64,000 bases of DNA from Pectobacterium carotovorum (GTDB lineage: Bacteria; Pseudomonadota; Gammaproteobacteria; Enterobacterales; Enterobacteriaceae). Below the pieces are notes generated by a model. The model saw nothing but the letters and a program-made list of their open reading frames with translations. It ran no database searches and was not told where the DNA came from. Positions 39,722 through 50,701 of this stretch are shown here, piece by piece. The stretch is taken from positions 1-64,000 of the forward strand of contig NZ_FQWI01000014.1 of NCBI RefSeq assembly GCF_900129615.1, in the 5' to 3' direction. Both the position numbers and the translations under genes were made by a program. Positions within the stretch are counted from its first letter, which is position 1, and the number at the start of each line of letters is the position of its first letter.

Positions 39722-40714
39722 TTAGATTTCCCAATCGTGGCTGTAACGCTTAGGTTTGAACTGAATGACATCGCCTTTCTGTAGCCCGTGCAGGCTTGCA
39801 TCGTCTTTTGCGACTTCTGCTTCAATCAGCTCCGACTGCTCGCCTAGTTTCAGCGACAGACGCGTTAAGGCACCGAGTGGGCGAATATCTCGCACTGTCA
39901 CTGCCTGATAGCCTTCCTGCGCCTGAACAGACAACGACACCTCATGCGGACGGAACAGAATCGTCTCTTCCGTCTGCGCCACTTTCAGCCGGTTACTGTC
40001 GCCAAGGAAATGGTAAACAAACTCACTGGCCGGGTTGTTATAAACTTCCGCCGGTGTGCCGATTTGTTCAATCACGCCTTTGTTCATCAGCACGATGCGG
40101 TCGGCGACTTCCATCGCTTCTTCCTGATCGTGCGTCACAAATACCGACGTCAGATCGATATCTTCATGTAGCTGAGACAGCCAGCGACGCAGCTCTTTAC
40201 GTACCTTGGCATCCAACGCACCAAAAGGTTCATCCAGCAGCAGGATGCTCGGCTCGACGATCAGCGCACGCGCCAAAGCAATACGCTGACGCTGACCGCC
40301 GGAAAGCTGTTCAGGATAGCGATCCCCCAGCCAGTCCAACTGCACCAGATTCAGTAATTCATGTACTTTCTTTTCAATATCACTCTTCGACGGGCGGATA
40401 TTTTTCGGCTTCATTCGCAGCCCAAACGCCACGTTATCGAACACCGTCATGTGGCGGAACAGCGCATAGTGCTGGAATACAAATCCCACGTTACGCTTGC
40501 GCACATCGTGAACGGACACATCCTGACCGTGGAAAATAATACTGCCGCTATCCGGCTGTTCCAGCCCGGCGATAATACGCAGCAGCGTCGTCTTACCACA
40601 GCCCGATGGTCCCAGCAGCGCCACCAGCTCGCCGCTGTGGATCGACAAATTAATCTCGTTCAGCGCCCGGAACTGACCAAATTGTTTATTAATATTGCGA
40701 ATCTCAATGCTCAT
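39722..40714 (-). CDS. cysA: Sulfate/thiosulfate ABC transporter ATPase
   Basis: CysA powers sulfate and thiosulfate import. The 330-residue protein has Walker A GPSGCGKT (35-42), signature LSGGQ (137-141), Walker [13 protein letters not shown] (157-168) and a C-terminal TOBE-like domain. It is the last gene of sbp-cysT-cysW-cysA and overlaps cysW by 11 bp. Unlike E. coli, no cysM follows; a terminator does. Confidence 0.96.
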   Translation of the reverse strand: MSIEIRNINKQFGQFRALNEINLSIHSGELVALLGPSGCGKTTLLRIIAGLEQPDSGSIIFHGQDVSVHDVRKRNVGFVFQHYALFRHMTVFDNVAFGLRMKPKNIRPSKSDIEKKVHELLNLVQLDWLGDRYPEQLSGGQRQRIALARALIVEPSILLLDEPFGALDAKVRKELRRWLSQLHEDIDLTSVFVTHDQEEAMEVADRIVLMNKGVIEQIGTPAEVYNNPASEFVYHFLGDSNRLKVAQTEETILFRPHEVSLSVQAQEGYQAVTVRDIRPLGALTRLSLKLGEQSELIEAEVAKDDASLHGLQKGDVIQFKPKRYSHDWEI

Positions 40715-41585
40715 TTTTGGCCAACTCCTGTTGTTTCTCTATTTGCTTCGTCAATCGGCTCTCACTCCACTGGCGTAACAGCAACACCACCAGTGACATA
40801 ATTAGCAGCAGGATCGCCACGCTGAAAGCCGCAACGATGTTGTACTCGTTATAAAGAATTTCGATATGCAGCGGTAGCGTGTTCGTCAGGCCGCGAATAT
40901 GGCCGGAAATAACGGAAACAGCGCCGAATTCCCCCATCGCACGCGCGGTACACAGCACCACACCGTAGATCAGCGCCCATTTCACATTCGGTAGCGTGAT
41001 GTGCCAGAACATTTGCCAGCCATTCGCCCCCAGCAATCGCGCCGCTTCTTCTTCCTGCGAGCCCTGCTCTTCCATCAGCGGAATCAGCTCACGGGCAACA
41101 TAAGGCAGCGTAACGAAAATTGTCGCCAGTACGATGCCTGGTACGGCGTAAACAATTTGCAGATCGTGTTCAAGCAAGAAGGGATAGATCTTGCTTTGTG
41201 CCCCAAACAGCAGCACATACACTAACCCCGCAACCACGGGTGAAACGGAAAATGGCAAATCGATCAGCGCTAGCAGGAAGCTCTTGCCACGAAATTCGAA
41301 TTTCGTCACGCACCACGCCGTCGCCAGCCCGAATACCACGTTTAGCGGCACGGAAATGACGGTCGCAAGCAGCGTCAGCTTAAGCGCAGAGATCGCATCC
41401 GGTTCGGTAATCGCGTCCCAAAATGCGCCGACACCTTTATCCAGCCCCTGAGTCACCACCATCATCAGCGGCAGCACCAGAATCAGGAAAAAGACGACCC
41501 ACGCTAATGAAACCAGAATGTAATAGGCGGCGGGCTGTTTTTTTCTTTTAGCCGCGCTGGCCTGAGCGGAAATAACCTGTTCCAT
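40704..41585 (-). CDS. cysW: Sulfate ABC transporter permease CysW
   Basis: The 293-residue inner membrane permease has about six membrane helices and the EAA loop that contacts the ATPase ([24 protein letters not shown]). It lies 12 bp after cysT and overlaps cysA, so the operon is tightly coupled. Confidence 0.96.
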   Translation of the reverse strand: MEQVISAQASAAKRKKQPAAYYILVSLAWVVFFLILVLPLMMVVTQGLDKGVGAFWDAITEPDAISALKLTLLATVISVPLNVVFGLATAWCVTKFEFRGKSFLLALIDLPFSVSPVVAGLVYVLLFGAQSKIYPFLLEHDLQIVYAVPGIVLATIFVTLPYVARELIPLMEEQGSQEEEAARLLGANGWQMFWHITLPNVKWALIYGVVLCTARAMGEFGAVSVISGHIRGLTNTLPLHIEILYNEYNIVAAFSVAILLLIMSLVVLLLRQWSESRLTKQIEKQQELAKNEH

Positions 41586-41597
41586 GACGACCAGCCC

Positions 41598-42410
41598 TTA
41601 CAGTTTCGGTTGAATGCGGCGCTGCAACACGTTAATCAGCAGCAGCATAATGAAAGAAACCAGCAGCATGAACACGCCGATACCGGTTGCGCCTTTGTAG
41701 TCGTACTGATCGAGCTTGGAGACGATCAGCAGCGGCAGGATTTCGGTTTTAAACGGAATATTTCCCGCGATAAACACCACGGAACCGTATTCCCCGACGC
41801 CGCGGGCAAAGGCCAGCGCAAAGCCCGTCAGCCACGCGGGTAACAGCGCAGGAAGCAGAACATGGCGGAAAACCTGAAGCGGGCGCGCGCCAAGGCAGGC
41901 AGCGGCTTCTTCCACTTCTTTGGGAATATCGGCCAACACCGGTTGCAGCGTTCTGACCACGAAAGGCAGCGTGACGAAGATCAGCGCTAGCGTGATGCCA
42001 ATACCGGTATAGGCAATTTTGAACGGAAACAGCGAACCAATCAGGCCATTCGGCGCATACAACGCCGTCAACGCAATCCCCGCCACGGCGGTTGGCAGCG
42101 CAAAGGGCATGTCGATCATGGCATCGATCACTTTACGGCCGGGAAAGGTATAACGCACGAGCACCCAAGCCAGCAGCGTCCCGAGAATACCGTTAATAAA
42201 CGCCGCAGCCAGCGCCGTACCAAACGAAAGCCGCAGGGAGAAAAGCACCTGGCGGCTGGTTATCAGATCCCAAAACTGACCGAACGTTAGTTGGCTGGCA
42301 TACAAAAACATCCCCGCCAACGGAATGAGGACTATTAATCCTAAATAGCTCAGGCTAAACCCTAACGTTAGCCCGAAACCGGGAATCACTGAGGAAGAAC
42401 GTTGTGACAT
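41598..42410 (-). CDS. cysT: Sulfate ABC transporter permease CysT (CysU)
   Basis: The 270-residue permease has about six membrane helices and the EAA loop (PKEVEEAAACLGARPLQVFRHVLLP). It pairs with CysW to form the sulfate channel. A 156-bp gap with a terminator-like hairpin separates it from sbp. Confidence 0.96.
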   Translation of the reverse strand: MSQRSSSVIPGFGLTLGFSLSYLGLIVLIPLAGMFLYASQLTFGQFWDLITSRQVLFSLRLSFGTALAAAFINGILGTLLAWVLVRYTFPGRKVIDAMIDMPFALPTAVAGIALTALYAPNGLIGSLFPFKIAYTGIGITLALIFVTLPFVVRTLQPVLADIPKEVEEAAACLGARPLQVFRHVLLPALLPAWLTGFALAFARGVGEYGSVVFIAGNIPFKTEILPLLIVSKLDQYDYKGATGIGVFMLLVSFIMLLLINVLQRRIQPKL

Positions 42411-42517
42411 ACCGTGCCTTTAATTTTCATACTCACTATCCAGCCAACAACTGCTTGCCGACGCGCGCTACCTGACAGAACGTTTCAGGCGGCAGGTCCT
42501 CTGCCTTTTTTAACCTG

Positions 42518-42543
42518 AAAAAAGCCGCTATTGTGATAGCGGC
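42518..42543 (-). terminator. Intra-operon terminator between sbp and cysT
   Basis: On the minus strand the stem GCCGCTA / TAGCGGC with a 6-nt loop is followed by six Ts. It lies just after the sbp stop and upstream of cysT, so it may let only part of transcription pass, giving more binding protein than permease. Confidence 0.8.
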
Positions 42544-42566
42544 CTTAATCCGTCAGACGTTAAAAC

Positions 42567-43577
42567 TTACTTATTGATCTCTTTAAAGATAGCGTCGAAC
42601 ACGCCGCCGTCGTTAAAGTATTTTTCCTGTGCCGCTTTCCAGCCGCCGAAATCCTTATCAATCGTCACCAGATTCACCGGTGCAAACTGATCTTTAAACT
42701 CTTCGGCAATCTTGGCGTTACGTGGGCGATAGAAGTTTTTACCGATAATACGCTGCGCTTCATCGCTGTAGAGGTATTGCAGATAGGCTTCAGCCTGTTT
42801 CTGCGTCCCTTTACGCTCAACCACCTTGTCGACAACGGCAACCGGCGGTTCAGCCAGAATCGACAGAGACGGTGTCACGATCTCAAGCTGATCGCCGCCC
42901 TGCTCTTGCAGAGACAGATACGCTTCGTTTTCCCACGCCAACAGCACATCGCCTAGCTGACGTTGCACAAAGCTGATGGTTGCTCCACGCGCACCGGTAT
43001 CCAGTACTGGCGCATGGCGATACAGTTCCGTAACAAATTTCAGTGCGGTTTCATCATTGCCGCCCGGTTGCGCTTTGGCATAAGCCCATGCAGCCAGGAA
43101 GTTCCAACGCGCGCCGCCGGAGGTTTTCGGGTTTGGCGTGATCACTTCAACGCCCGGCTTCACCAGGTCGTTCCAGTCTTTGATTTGCTTTGGATTCCCT
43201 TTACGCACCAGAAAAACGATGGTGGAGGTGTAAGGGGTGCTGTTGTCAGGCAGACGTGCCTGCCATTTAGGGTCGATCAGCTGTTGGTTCAGGTTTAATG
43301 CATCAATATCACCAGCCAGTGCCAGCGTCACCACGTCGGCCTGCAAGCCGTCAATCACCGAACGCGCCTGCTTTCCAGAACCGCCGTGCGAATTTTTGAT
43401 GGTGATATCTTCACCCGTGGTCGCTTTCCAATGCTTAATAAACGCCGCATTGTATTGCTGATACAGTTCACGCGTCGGATCGTAAGACACGTTTAATAAT
43501 TCGGTAGCCGCCGAGGCCACACCAGAAAATAACAGCGCTGCCGTAGCAACAGATAACCCCAGACGACGTATTGACAT
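42567..43577 (-). CDS. sbp: Sulfate-binding periplasmic protein
   Basis: The 336-residue protein has a signal peptide (about 1-24, cleavage ASA-AT) and the ligand-binding blocks [21 protein letters not shown] and [13 protein letters not shown]. It is closer to E. coli Sbp (sulfate) than to CysP (thiosulfate) in these blocks. The ATG at 43577 has GGGAG at 8 nt; a GTG three codons earlier is less well placed. Here sbp heads the cysTWA operon, a place held by cysP in E. coli. Confidence 0.94.
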   Translation of the reverse strand: MSIRRLGLSVATAALLFSGVASAATELLNVSYDPTRELYQQYNAAFIKHWKATTGEDITIKNSHGGSGKQARSVIDGLQADVVTLALAGDIDALNLNQQLIDPKWQARLPDNSTPYTSTIVFLVRKGNPKQIKDWNDLVKPGVEVITPNPKTSGGARWNFLAAWAYAKAQPGGNDETALKFVTELYRHAPVLDTGARGATISFVQRQLGDVLLAWENEAYLSLQEQGGDQLEIVTPSLSILAEPPVAVVDKVVERKGTQKQAEAYLQYLYSDEAQRIIGKNFYRPRNAKIAEEFKDQFAPVNLVTIDKDFGGWKAAQEKYFNDGGVFDAIFKEINK

Positions 43578-43917
43578 TCTTATCACTCCCTAACCTTAAT
43601 GCTTGAAAGTATTTAGATAAAATAATGATGAATGTGGCTGGTTAGGCCGTTTATGCGGTTATCGAACTGACAACGACAATATGGGAGTGACAATAGTGGA
43701 TATAAGGAAGGGGCAAAAATATTGTTTCGCGATAATTTATGCTATCGCGTTATATTGTTAATGGTTATGTAATAGTTTTCAATCTAAGCAATTTTGTTGC
43801 AGCGGCAATCTTTTTACGACTGGATATAAGGTAATCCTGATGCCGTGCGGCATCAGGTGAATACGGTAGAGGATAGGCTTAGAAGTATAGGCTTAAACAG
43901 GTAGGCACCTTTCTGCC
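43578..43917. other. Region between sbp start and cdaR end
   Basis: This 340-bp stretch has no gene. A perfect 10-bp inverted repeat (CCTGATGCCG / CGGCATCAGG, 43836-43857) lies about 60 nt after the cdaR stop and may end its transcript, though no T-run follows. The rest should hold the sbp promoter and CysB-type sites, which I could not assign. Confidence 0.5.
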
Positions 43918-45075
43918 CTACTCTTCTTCATCCAGTTGCAAAGCCACGTACAGCAGCAGACGGTCGTCGAAATTCCCCAGATCTAACCCCGTCAGTTCAG
44001 AGATACGATTAAGGCGATATTCCAGCGTATTGCGGTGAATAAACAGCGCTTTCGCCGTCGCGCCGGGCTGGACGTTGTTACGGAACCAGGCACCCAGCGT
44101 CCGACGCAGCAGACCATTGCCGTCCATTGCTTTAAGCTTCGAAAGCGGGCGCACCAGTTCGTTCGCCTGCCAGCCACCGCGCAGGCTGTCCAGCAGCACG
44201 GGCAACATCAAATCCTGATAGTAATAACAGCGCTGGGCGGGCATACGCTGTTTGCCTACGCTCATGGTCGTTCGTGCCGTGCGGTAAGAGCGCGCGATGC
44301 TGCCCGGGCCCGCAAAATAGTTCCCCAGCGCCAGCCGTACCCGCAGCCGACTGCTTTCCGCCATACGCGACATCAGCGTATCCACGCGACGTCGGTGTTC
44401 CTCTGCATCCCAGCGCCCGTGGCTGTTCAGCGCCGGTTTTAGCACCACCATTTCCGTCAGGGAAACGATAGCGATCAGGTTGTCGCGCTCCGGCGTGGTC
44501 AGCAACGTCTGCAACTGCTGTAGCTCTGCCATAGCGGAATCGACACCGAGCTGCCCGCTGTCGACTTCGATCACCGCAGCGACGCGGGGCTTATTCAGAT
44601 CGATGCCTAAGCGCTGCGCCCACTCCATGAGAGCGGGAGACAGATCGTCGGTGCGAATCAGGTTCAGCACCAGCTCTTCACGCAGGCGGCTATCCTGCGC
44701 CAGCATATGCAGCAGCCTCGCCTGCTCCAGCATCATTTCTGCCGTCATGCAGACGAGCTCGCCGTATTGCCGTAGCTGGCTTGGGTTCCCCGTCAGACCG
44801 ATGACACCAACAATTTCGCCATCAATACGCAGGGGTAAATTGATACCTGGACGCACGCCGTGCAAGTGACGCGCGACGGCATCATCAATATCGACGACTC
44901 GCCCCTGCGAAAGTGCCAGCAGCGCGCCTTCGTGCAGTTCCCCCAATCGTTCCTGATCGCCACTGCCGATAATCTTACCGCGAGCATCCATCACGTTGAT
45001 ATTGCTATCAATGATCTGCATGGTCCGCGCGACAATATCCTGTGCCATCTTGGCATTGAGATGATACGACGCCAT
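43918..45075 (-). CDS. cdaR: Carbohydrate diacid regulator CdaR
   Basis: CdaR activates genes for glucarate, galactarate and glycerate use in E. coli. The start at MASYHLNAKMAQDIVARTM gives 385 residues, as in E. coli. The N-terminal sugar-diacid-binding region is followed by a GGDEF-like middle and a C-terminal PucR-type helix-turn-helix (FRNNVQPGATAKALFIHRNTLEYRLNRI). The longer upstream open frame is not conserved. It lies downstream of degP, as in E. coli. Confidence 0.95.
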   Translation of the reverse strand: MASYHLNAKMAQDIVARTMQIIDSNINVMDARGKIIGSGDQERLGELHEGALLALSQGRVVDIDDAVARHLHGVRPGINLPLRIDGEIVGVIGLTGNPSQLRQYGELVCMTAEMMLEQARLLHMLAQDSRLREELVLNLIRTDDLSPALMEWAQRLGIDLNKPRVAAVIEVDSGQLGVDSAMAELQQLQTLLTTPERDNLIAIVSLTEMVVLKPALNSHGRWDAEEHRRRVDTLMSRMAESSRLRVRLALGNYFAGPGSIARSYRTARTTMSVGKQRMPAQRCYYYQDLMLPVLLDSLRGGWQANELVRPLSKLKAMDGNGLLRRTLGAWFRNNVQPGATAKALFIHRNTLEYRLNRISELTGLDLGNFDDRLLLYVALQLDEEE

Positions 45076-45221
45076 TTTTACCTCTGAGAGGAACATTGAC
45101 AATTGCACCAGCATACCGCCACTCGGTGCGCCACACATTGTGCAAATTAACAAAGAAACGGGAATTAGGTTAAATCTGTGGAAGAACTCACAAAAGCACT
45201 TTCAGGAAGAAGCGAGAGGTA

Positions 45222-45243
45222 GCCGGGCACCCGCGTGCCCGGC
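45222..45243. other. Strong GC stem-loop between degP and cdaR
   Basis: The perfect 9-bp stem GCCGGGCAC / GTGCCCGGC with loop CCGC lies about 65 nt after the degP stop. No T-run follows on either strand, so it may stabilise the mRNA end or be a REP-like element. Confidence 0.6.
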
Positions 45244-45307
45244 CAAAAGACTAACGTAACAAATTGTCTTAAAAGGTAATTATTAACTTATGCGCTAAAC
45301 AGATCGA

Positions 45308-46756
45308 TTACTGAGCCAGCAGATAAATCGTGCTGTCACCGCGACGCACATTCAAGGCCAATACGGCCGGTTTGCTGTCCAGAATTTTACGCAGCTCGCC
45401 AATATTCTGTACCGACTGTTGGTTAACGCCCAGAATAATGTCGTCCTTCTTCAGGCCAATTTTAGCCGCCGCAGAACCGGGTTTAACGTTATCCACCTTA
45501 ACGCCTTTTTTGTCATCCACCTGAGTATTGCTCAGCTCGGCACCTTCAATGCCAGAGTAGAGATTACCGGAAGCCACCTGAGCCTGATTGCTCTGTTGCA
45601 GCGTCACCTCAACCGTCAGCGGTTTACCCTCACGCAGCAGCCCCAGCGCCACTTTACTGCCCACCGGCAGCGACCCAACCTGCGCACGCAGTGCAGAGAA
45701 GCTGCTGATCGCCTTACCATTCAGCGTGACGATTACATCGCCCGCCTTGATGCCCGCGTCATCTGCCGCTGATTTAGGTCGCACTTGGCTCACAAACGCA
45801 CCGCGCTGTGCATCAACCTTCATCGCCTGTGCCAGTTCGGAGTTCAGCTCCGTCCCGGTGATGCCCAGCTCGCCGCGCTTCACTTCGCCAAATTCGACAA
45901 TCTGTGCCACGACGCTTTTCACCATATTGCTGGGGATAGCGAAACCAATCCCGATATTGCCGCCATCTGGAGCAAGAATCGCGGTATTCAACCCAACCAG
46001 CTCTCCGTTCAGGTTGACCAGCGCACCACCGGAATTCCCCCGGTTGATCGCTGCATCGGTCTGAATAAAGTTCTCGTAGTTTTCAATATTCAACCCACTA
46101 CGCCCCAGCGCGGACACAATGCCCGAGGTCGCCGTCTCGCCCAGACCATACGGGTTACCAATCGCTACCGTATAATCACCAACCCGCAGTTGGTCGGAAT
46201 CCGCGACCTTAATCGCCGTCAGATTTTTGAAATCTTTCAACTGCACCAGCGCGATATCGGAACGTGTATCTTTGCCTAACACTTTGCCGTCATACTTGCG
46301 GCCATCGCTGAGTCGAACCTGAATCTTATCCGCGTTATCCACCACATGACTGTTGGTCACCACATAGCCTTTCTCTGCATTAATCACGACGCCCGCGCCC
46401 AGCGCCTGGAAATTTTCCTGCTGCGGTGGCTGACCGTCGTCGTCACCTTCGCCTTGACACATTGGCGATGACTGGAACGGCGATCCCTCCTGACAGAAAG
46501 GCGAGTTTTCACCAAAAAACGGCTGAAGCTGCGGTGGGATACCTTCTTTTCCCTCATTGCCCGCATGGGTGGTATGCCCTTCCACATAGATGCTCACCAC
46601 AGAAGGCATGACGTTTTCCAGCATAGGGGCCAGACTGGGTAATTGACCCGATGACGCGGCAGACGCCGCTGACTCAGCGGCATTCGCCGTGGTGGAGCCC
46701 ATCGCCATCGCCAGACTTAACGCCAGCGCACTCAGAACCAGTGATTTTCTTTTCAT
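45308..46756 (-). CDS. degP: Periplasmic serine endoprotease DegP
   Basis: DegP is a protease and chaperone for misfolded envelope proteins. The 482-residue protein has a signal peptide (1-26), an LA-loop with two cysteines (88 and 100) and an acidic Gln-rich stretch, the catalytic triad His137 (TNSHVV), Asp167 (SDIAL) and Ser242 (GNSGGA), and two PDZ domains. A sigma-E-type promoter lies upstream. Confidence 0.98.
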   Translation of the reverse strand: MKRKSLVLSALALSLAMAMGSTTANAAESAASAASSGQLPSLAPMLENVMPSVVSIYVEGHTTHAGNEGKEGIPPQLQPFFGENSPFCQEGSPFQSSPMCQGEGDDDGQPPQQENFQALGAGVVINAEKGYVVTNSHVVDNADKIQVRLSDGRKYDGKVLGKDTRSDIALVQLKDFKNLTAIKVADSDQLRVGDYTVAIGNPYGLGETATSGIVSALGRSGLNIENYENFIQTDAAINRGNSGGALVNLNGELVGLNTAILAPDGGNIGIGFAIPSNMVKSVVAQIVEFGEVKRGELGITGTELNSELAQAMKVDAQRGAFVSQVRPKSAADDAGIKAGDVIVTLNGKAISSFSALRAQVGSLPVGSKVALGLLREGKPLTVEVTLQQSNQAQVASGNLYSGIEGAELSNTQVDDKKGVKVDNVKPGSAAAKIGLKKDDIILGVNQQSVQNIGELRKILDSKPAVLALNVRRGDSTIYLLAQ

Positions 46757-46838
46757 AGGAGGTTATCTCATAGTAATCAACACGCGAGTCTTACGGCCCG
46801 TGTACCCGACACCGGGTACACTCAGTGGTCGTGCTGTA

Positions 46839-46866
46839 TGAGATAAATATGGACCAACAAGGTTCC
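46839..46866 (-). promoter_or_regulatory. Sigma-E-type promoter of degP
   Basis: On the minus strand GGAACCT (46866-46860), a 16-nt spacer and TCTCA (46843-46839) match sigma-E elements. The spacing equals that of the rpoE promoter in this window. degP is a classic sigma-E target. Confidence 0.65.
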
Positions 46867-46945
46867 AAAGGGGAAGATCGTGAAGCGTAAGGAAATATTG
46901 AACGGCTTTACAAAAGTCGCGATTTCCGTTGCGACCTGTTCATCG

Positions 46946-48457
46946 CTAATCTGCCGCCATCAGCTTGCGGTATTCGTCGTAGGCGTATAAATCCGTCATA
47001 CCGCTGATGTAATCCTGAATCAGGCGCGCCCGATAATAATATTCACGGATGACACGCTCGGTTTCGGGTAATCCCTCCAACTCGGTAACTGCTTCGCAAT
47101 AGGCCAGACAGTGCTTGCTGGATAGCTTGTGGTAAAGCCGCGTTTCAATCGGATAGTGCTTGTGCGTATCGTCACTAACAAGTTGGCTGAAATCCTGATA
47201 GGGCATCTCGAGCAGCGGGCTATAAATATCCAGCAGGCCGCGAATCACGCGATCCCCCTGTAGCTCCAACTGTTCAACTTCATGATGGTTAAAAACGTGC
47301 TTTAAGGCGACGCGTTTGAAAATGCCTAGCAGGCGGTTCTGCGGACTGTCGTCCTCAAGCAACGCCTGATTGAACGATCCGGCATAGACCTCCGGCAGGT
47401 TGTCGATAAAACGCTGCGCGGCATGCGGCACCATCTGCCCCACGGTATGAACACGGAGATTCATGAAGAACTGATCGTCGTGGCTACGCCATTGAAAGCG
47501 CTCGCGTTCTTTGTAAGCACGTTCAATTGTTTTAGCGAAGATGTCTTTCTCTGTTCCTGTGCCCCAATTCTCACGCAGACGATCGTAAAGCTCTTCGATC
47601 GTGAGGATATCTTTCTCGACCGCATCCTCAAGATCCGCGATGCAGTAGGACACATCATCGGCCGCTTCCATAATGTAGCTCAGCGGATGACGATGAAATT
47701 CGCCCATATCCAGCTCTTCACGCAGTGTGGCGACAAACGCTTCCTCTGCCAGATAGTAGCCCGGCTTCTTCATCAAATAATGGTAATCCGCCGGAAGCTC
47801 GCCGTGCCAGTACGCAGGGCGGGTATATTTCAGGATACAAGCGACCTGACCATAGGTCAGATTGAGCTTCAGCAACGTATGCACCAGACGGATCGCCTGG
47901 GCGTTGCCTTCAAAATGACTCAGATCCTGCCGAATCTGCCCGCGCAGATCGTCCAGTCCATCTTGCTGCATCCGCAGCGTAGGGACTCTACAGTCATCGA
48001 CGCGTTCCGGGGATTTACTGTCCAGATAGTGGCTATCCAGCAATTTTCTGAACCATTGATTAATCGCGGATTCGCCAAAATGCCCAAACGGCGGATTGCC
48101 GATGTCATGCATCAGGCACGCCATTTCGACCAGACTTTCAAACGGCGTTTCTCTGTCGTCCAGACCCAGCGATGTCAGCCGTCCATCGGCTTGCAGACGG
48201 TGCAAAATTTCTTTGGCGATATAGCGGCCAACCTGCTGAACTTCCATCGAATGAGTCAGACGGGAGCGGACAGCCGCATTACGTTCTAGCGGAAAGACCT
48301 GGGTTTTTTGCTGTAAACGGCGGATGGCAGCGGAGTTAATAATACGACCCCGATCGCTCTCAAACTGGCGCACAATCGCATAGCCATCATCAAGCGTTTT
48401 AGACCGGCTAAAATAGCGCTGAAAGCTCATTTTTTTGGCGAAATCGATATCAGACAT
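46946..48457 (-). CDS. dgt: Deoxyguanosinetriphosphate triphosphohydrolase
   Basis: Dgt splits dGTP to deoxyguanosine and triphosphate. The start at [18 protein letters not shown] (GGAG ribosome site) gives 503 residues, near the 505 of E. coli. The HD-domain metal ligands are visible as H in RLTHSMEV and HD in [17 protein letters not shown] 12-bp longer frame (MENR) is less likely. It is divergent from mtn. Confidence 0.96.
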   Translation of the reverse strand: MSDIDFAKKMSFQRYFSRSKTLDDGYAIVRQFESDRGRIINSAAIRRLQQKTQVFPLERNAAVRSRLTHSMEVQQVGRYIAKEILHRLQADGRLTSLGLDDRETPFESLVEMACLMHDIGNPPFGHFGESAINQWFRKLLDSHYLDSKSPERVDDCRVPTLRMQQDGLDDLRGQIRQDLSHFEGNAQAIRLVHTLLKLNLTYGQVACILKYTRPAYWHGELPADYHYLMKKPGYYLAEEAFVATLREELDMGEFHRHPLSYIMEAADDVSYCIADLEDAVEKDILTIEELYDRLRENWGTGTEKDIFAKTIERAYKERERFQWRSHDDQFFMNLRVHTVGQMVPHAAQRFIDNLPEVYAGSFNQALLEDDSPQNRLLGIFKRVALKHVFNHHEVEQLELQGDRVIRGLLDIYSPLLEMPYQDFSQLVSDDTHKHYPIETRLYHKLSSKHCLAYCEAVTELEGLPETERVIREYYYRARLIQDYISGMTDLYAYDEYRKLMAAD

Positions 48458-48578
48458 ACGGTTCTCCATGTCATCCCGCTACAGCACAATGATGGACACT
48501 CCATCTCATCCCGCTAGCCATGATAGACTAACCCCAGCTACACGCCTTCCATTTATAACAGAATTTGCGGGGAACCTT

Positions 48579-49277
48579 ATGAAAGTCGGTATTATCGGTG
48601 CGATGGAACAAGAAGTAACGCTGCTGCGCGATCGGATTGAAAACCGTCAGACCTTCCAGCGTGCGGGTTGCGAAATCTACACCGGACAAATCAACGGCGT
48701 AGAAGTCGCGCTGCTGAAATCTGGCATCGGTAAAGTCTCTGCCGCGCTGGGCACCACGCTGCTGCTGGAACACAGCAAGCCAGACGTGGTGATTAACACC
48801 GGTTCTGCTGGCGGACTGGCACCAACATTGAACGTTGGTGATATCGTGGTTTCCGATGAAGTGCGCTACCACGATGCCGACGTCACGGCCTTTGGCTATG
48901 AACCCGGCCAGATGGCAGGCTGCCCTGCCGCTTTCCCTGCCGATGAAAAACTCATCACACTAGCGCAGGAAGTCATTGCCGAATTACAGCTGAACGCCGT
49001 GCGCGGCCTGGTTGTCAGCGGTGATGCCTTCATTAATGGCGCAGAGCCGTTAGCTCGTATCCGCACCACGTTCCCGAAGGCCATTGCCGTAGAAATGGAA
49101 GCGACTGCGATCGCCCATGTCTGCCACCAGTTCGCCGTCCCGTTTGTAGTTGTGCGCGCGATTTCTGATGTGGCCGATAAAGCCTCACACCTGAGTTTCG
49201 ATGAGTTCCTGAGCGTTGCAGCACAGCAATCAACGCGGATGGTAGAAGCGATTCTGGTCAAGCTGGCCGCACGCTAA
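48579..49277 (+). CDS. mtn: 5'-methylthioadenosine/S-adenosylhomocysteine nucleosidase
   Basis: Mtn (Pfs) clears methylthioadenosine and S-adenosylhomocysteine and feeds autoinducer-2 synthesis. The start at [13 protein letters not shown] gives 232 residues, equal to E. coli. Motifs include [19 protein letters not shown] and the catalytic Asp in RAISDVAD. The longer open frame from 48435 overlaps the dgt start and is rejected. btuF follows with almost no gap. Confidence 0.97.
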   Translation: MKVGIIGAMEQEVTLLRDRIENRQTFQRAGCEIYTGQINGVEVALLKSGIGKVSAALGTTLLLEHSKPDVVINTGSAGGLAPTLNVGDIVVSDEVRYHDADVTAFGYEPGQMAGCPAAFPADEKLITLAQEVIAELQLNAVRGLVVSGDAFINGAEPLARIRTTFPKAIAVEMEATAIAHVCHQFAVPFVVVRAISDVADKASHLSFDEFLSVAAQQSTRMVEAILVKLAAR

Positions 49278-49282
49278 TCGTG

Positions 49283-50110
49283 ATGTTCAGGCTCCTCTGC
49301 TGGCTGACCGGGCTGCTGCTCTGCACCGCCGCTTATGCCATTCCGCAGCGTGTGATCAGTCTCGCACCACACGCGACGGAAATGGCCTATGCGGCAGGCA
49401 TGGGTGAACAGCTGATTGCGGTTAGCGCCTGGTCAGATTATCCACCAGAAGCGAAAAAGCTTGAACAGGTGGCTTCCTGGCAGGGAATCAATCTGGAGCG
49501 GATCCTCGCCCTCAAGCCCGATCTGATTCTGGCGTGGCGTGAGGGTAACCCGCAGCGTCCGCTGGAACAGCTCGCCAACTTCTCGATTCCTATCGTTTAT
49601 CTGGATGCGAAGACAGTAGACGATATCACGGCGTCACTACGACAGTTGGCGACCTATAGCCGCCACCCTGAACAAGCCGAACAAGCAGCAACAAATTTTC
49701 AGCAGGAAATAGACAAACTCCAGCACGCTGGCGAGAGGCATAACGCCGCGCCATTGCGGGTATTCCTTCAATTTGGCACTCAGCCGCTGTTTACTTCTTC
49801 GAAAGCAACGCTGCAAAGCCAGATCGTTTCACTGTGTGGTGCCGAAAATGTCTTTAGCGACAGTCCGGTGCCCTGGCCGCAGGTCAGTCGTGAACAGGTG
49901 TTAAGACGCGAGCCGCAGGCCATTATTGTCGGCGGTGCGCCAGAGAGGATTGCCAGTGTGCAGGCGTTTTGGCAGCCGCAATTAGCGGTTCCGGTAATTA
50001 CCGTCAATGAAGACTGGTTTAGCCGCAGCGGCCCTCGTTTACTATTGGCAGCCCAGCAAATTTGTTCTCAATTAGCAGAGTTAAGACCCACGCTTTCGTC
50101 AGCGAAGTGA
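49283..50110 (+). CDS. btuF: Vitamin B12-binding periplasmic protein BtuF
   Basis: BtuF delivers cobalamin to the BtuCD importer. The protein (275 residues from the ATG) has a signal peptide (to about residue 20, AYA), the domain start [17 protein letters not shown], and two helical-backbone lobes as in BtuF/FhuD proteins. A GTG directly before the ATG is an alternative start. It follows mtn by a few bases, so it is probably co-translated. E. coli has yadS after btuF; it is absent here. Confidence 0.94.
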   Translation: MFRLLCWLTGLLLCTAAYAIPQRVISLAPHATEMAYAAGMGEQLIAVSAWSDYPPEAKKLEQVASWQGINLERILALKPDLILAWREGNPQRPLEQLANFSIPIVYLDAKTVDDITASLRQLATYSRHPEQAEQAATNFQQEIDKLQHAGERHNAAPLRVFLQFGTQPLFTSSKATLQSQIVSLCGAENVFSDSPVPWPQVSREQVLRREPQAIIVGGAPERIASVQAFWQPQLAVPVITVNEDWFSRSGPRLLLAAQQICSQLAELRPTLSSAK

Positions 50111-50301
50111 TTGTTAATTAACAGAGTGAAACCATTCCGATAACAATAGCTTCATTAGTATACAAGTTGTAACACTAACAGGCTTTTATTTCGCCAATAG
50201 TTGCCGATAATCTGAACGCAACGGTGGAATCATAAACAGCATTCATGGTTTTGATTACCATCTGGCGATAAAGCCAAAGCAAGACGAAATGAGAAAACTT
50301 T

Positions 50302-50317
50302 GAACCGATATCGGTTC
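50302..50317. promoter_or_regulatory. Perfect 16-bp palindrome upstream of a small secreted protein gene
   Basis: GAACCGATATCGGTTC is a perfect inverted repeat 24 bp before the ATG at 50342. It looks like an operator or a leader hairpin. I do not recognise it as the site of a known regulator. Confidence 0.6.
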
Positions 50318-50341
50318 TTTTAACACCAGGTAGCTTTAAAT

Positions 50342-50620
50342 ATGAAAAATGCGTTGCTTTACGCGGGCTTACTTATGGCGGCCTGTAGCACGGCATATGC
50401 AGGGAGTCAGAGTGGGCAAATTAACGCTCAACTGACGATACTACCGGCGTGCGGCGTAACGCCTCAATCCGGTCAATATCAAATGAATTGTAACGTAGCC
50501 TCTGTACCACAACCTAAAATTACTGAGTCACGTATTCAGGTCGATCAGGCAAAATTTTCGACTTCTGCGGCAAAAACCGCACAGGGTACGGAAACGCGTC
50601 TGATTACGGTCGAATGGTAA
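50342..50620 (+). CDS. Small secreted protein of unknown function
   Basis: The 92-residue protein has a clear signal peptide (about 1-20, cleavage AYA-GS) and a mature part of about 70 residues with two cysteines (in PACGV and MNCNV) that could form a disulfide in the periplasm. The overall pattern faintly recalls the YehE/DUF2574 family, from memory only. The ATG is preceded by aggtag at a rather long distance. It has its own upstream palindrome and is followed by a terminator shared with erpA. Confidence 0.75.
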   Translation: MKNALLYAGLLMAACSTAYAGSQSGQINAQLTILPACGVTPQSGQYQMNCNVASVPQPKITESRIQVDQAKFSTSAAKTAQGTETRLITVEW

Positions 50621-50701
50621 TCACAGTAAAAACAGGAGGCGTGTTTTCTTAACGCTTCCTATCATTGGCTTATTGTCTGCGATAAAAAATGTCTGCTATA
50701 A

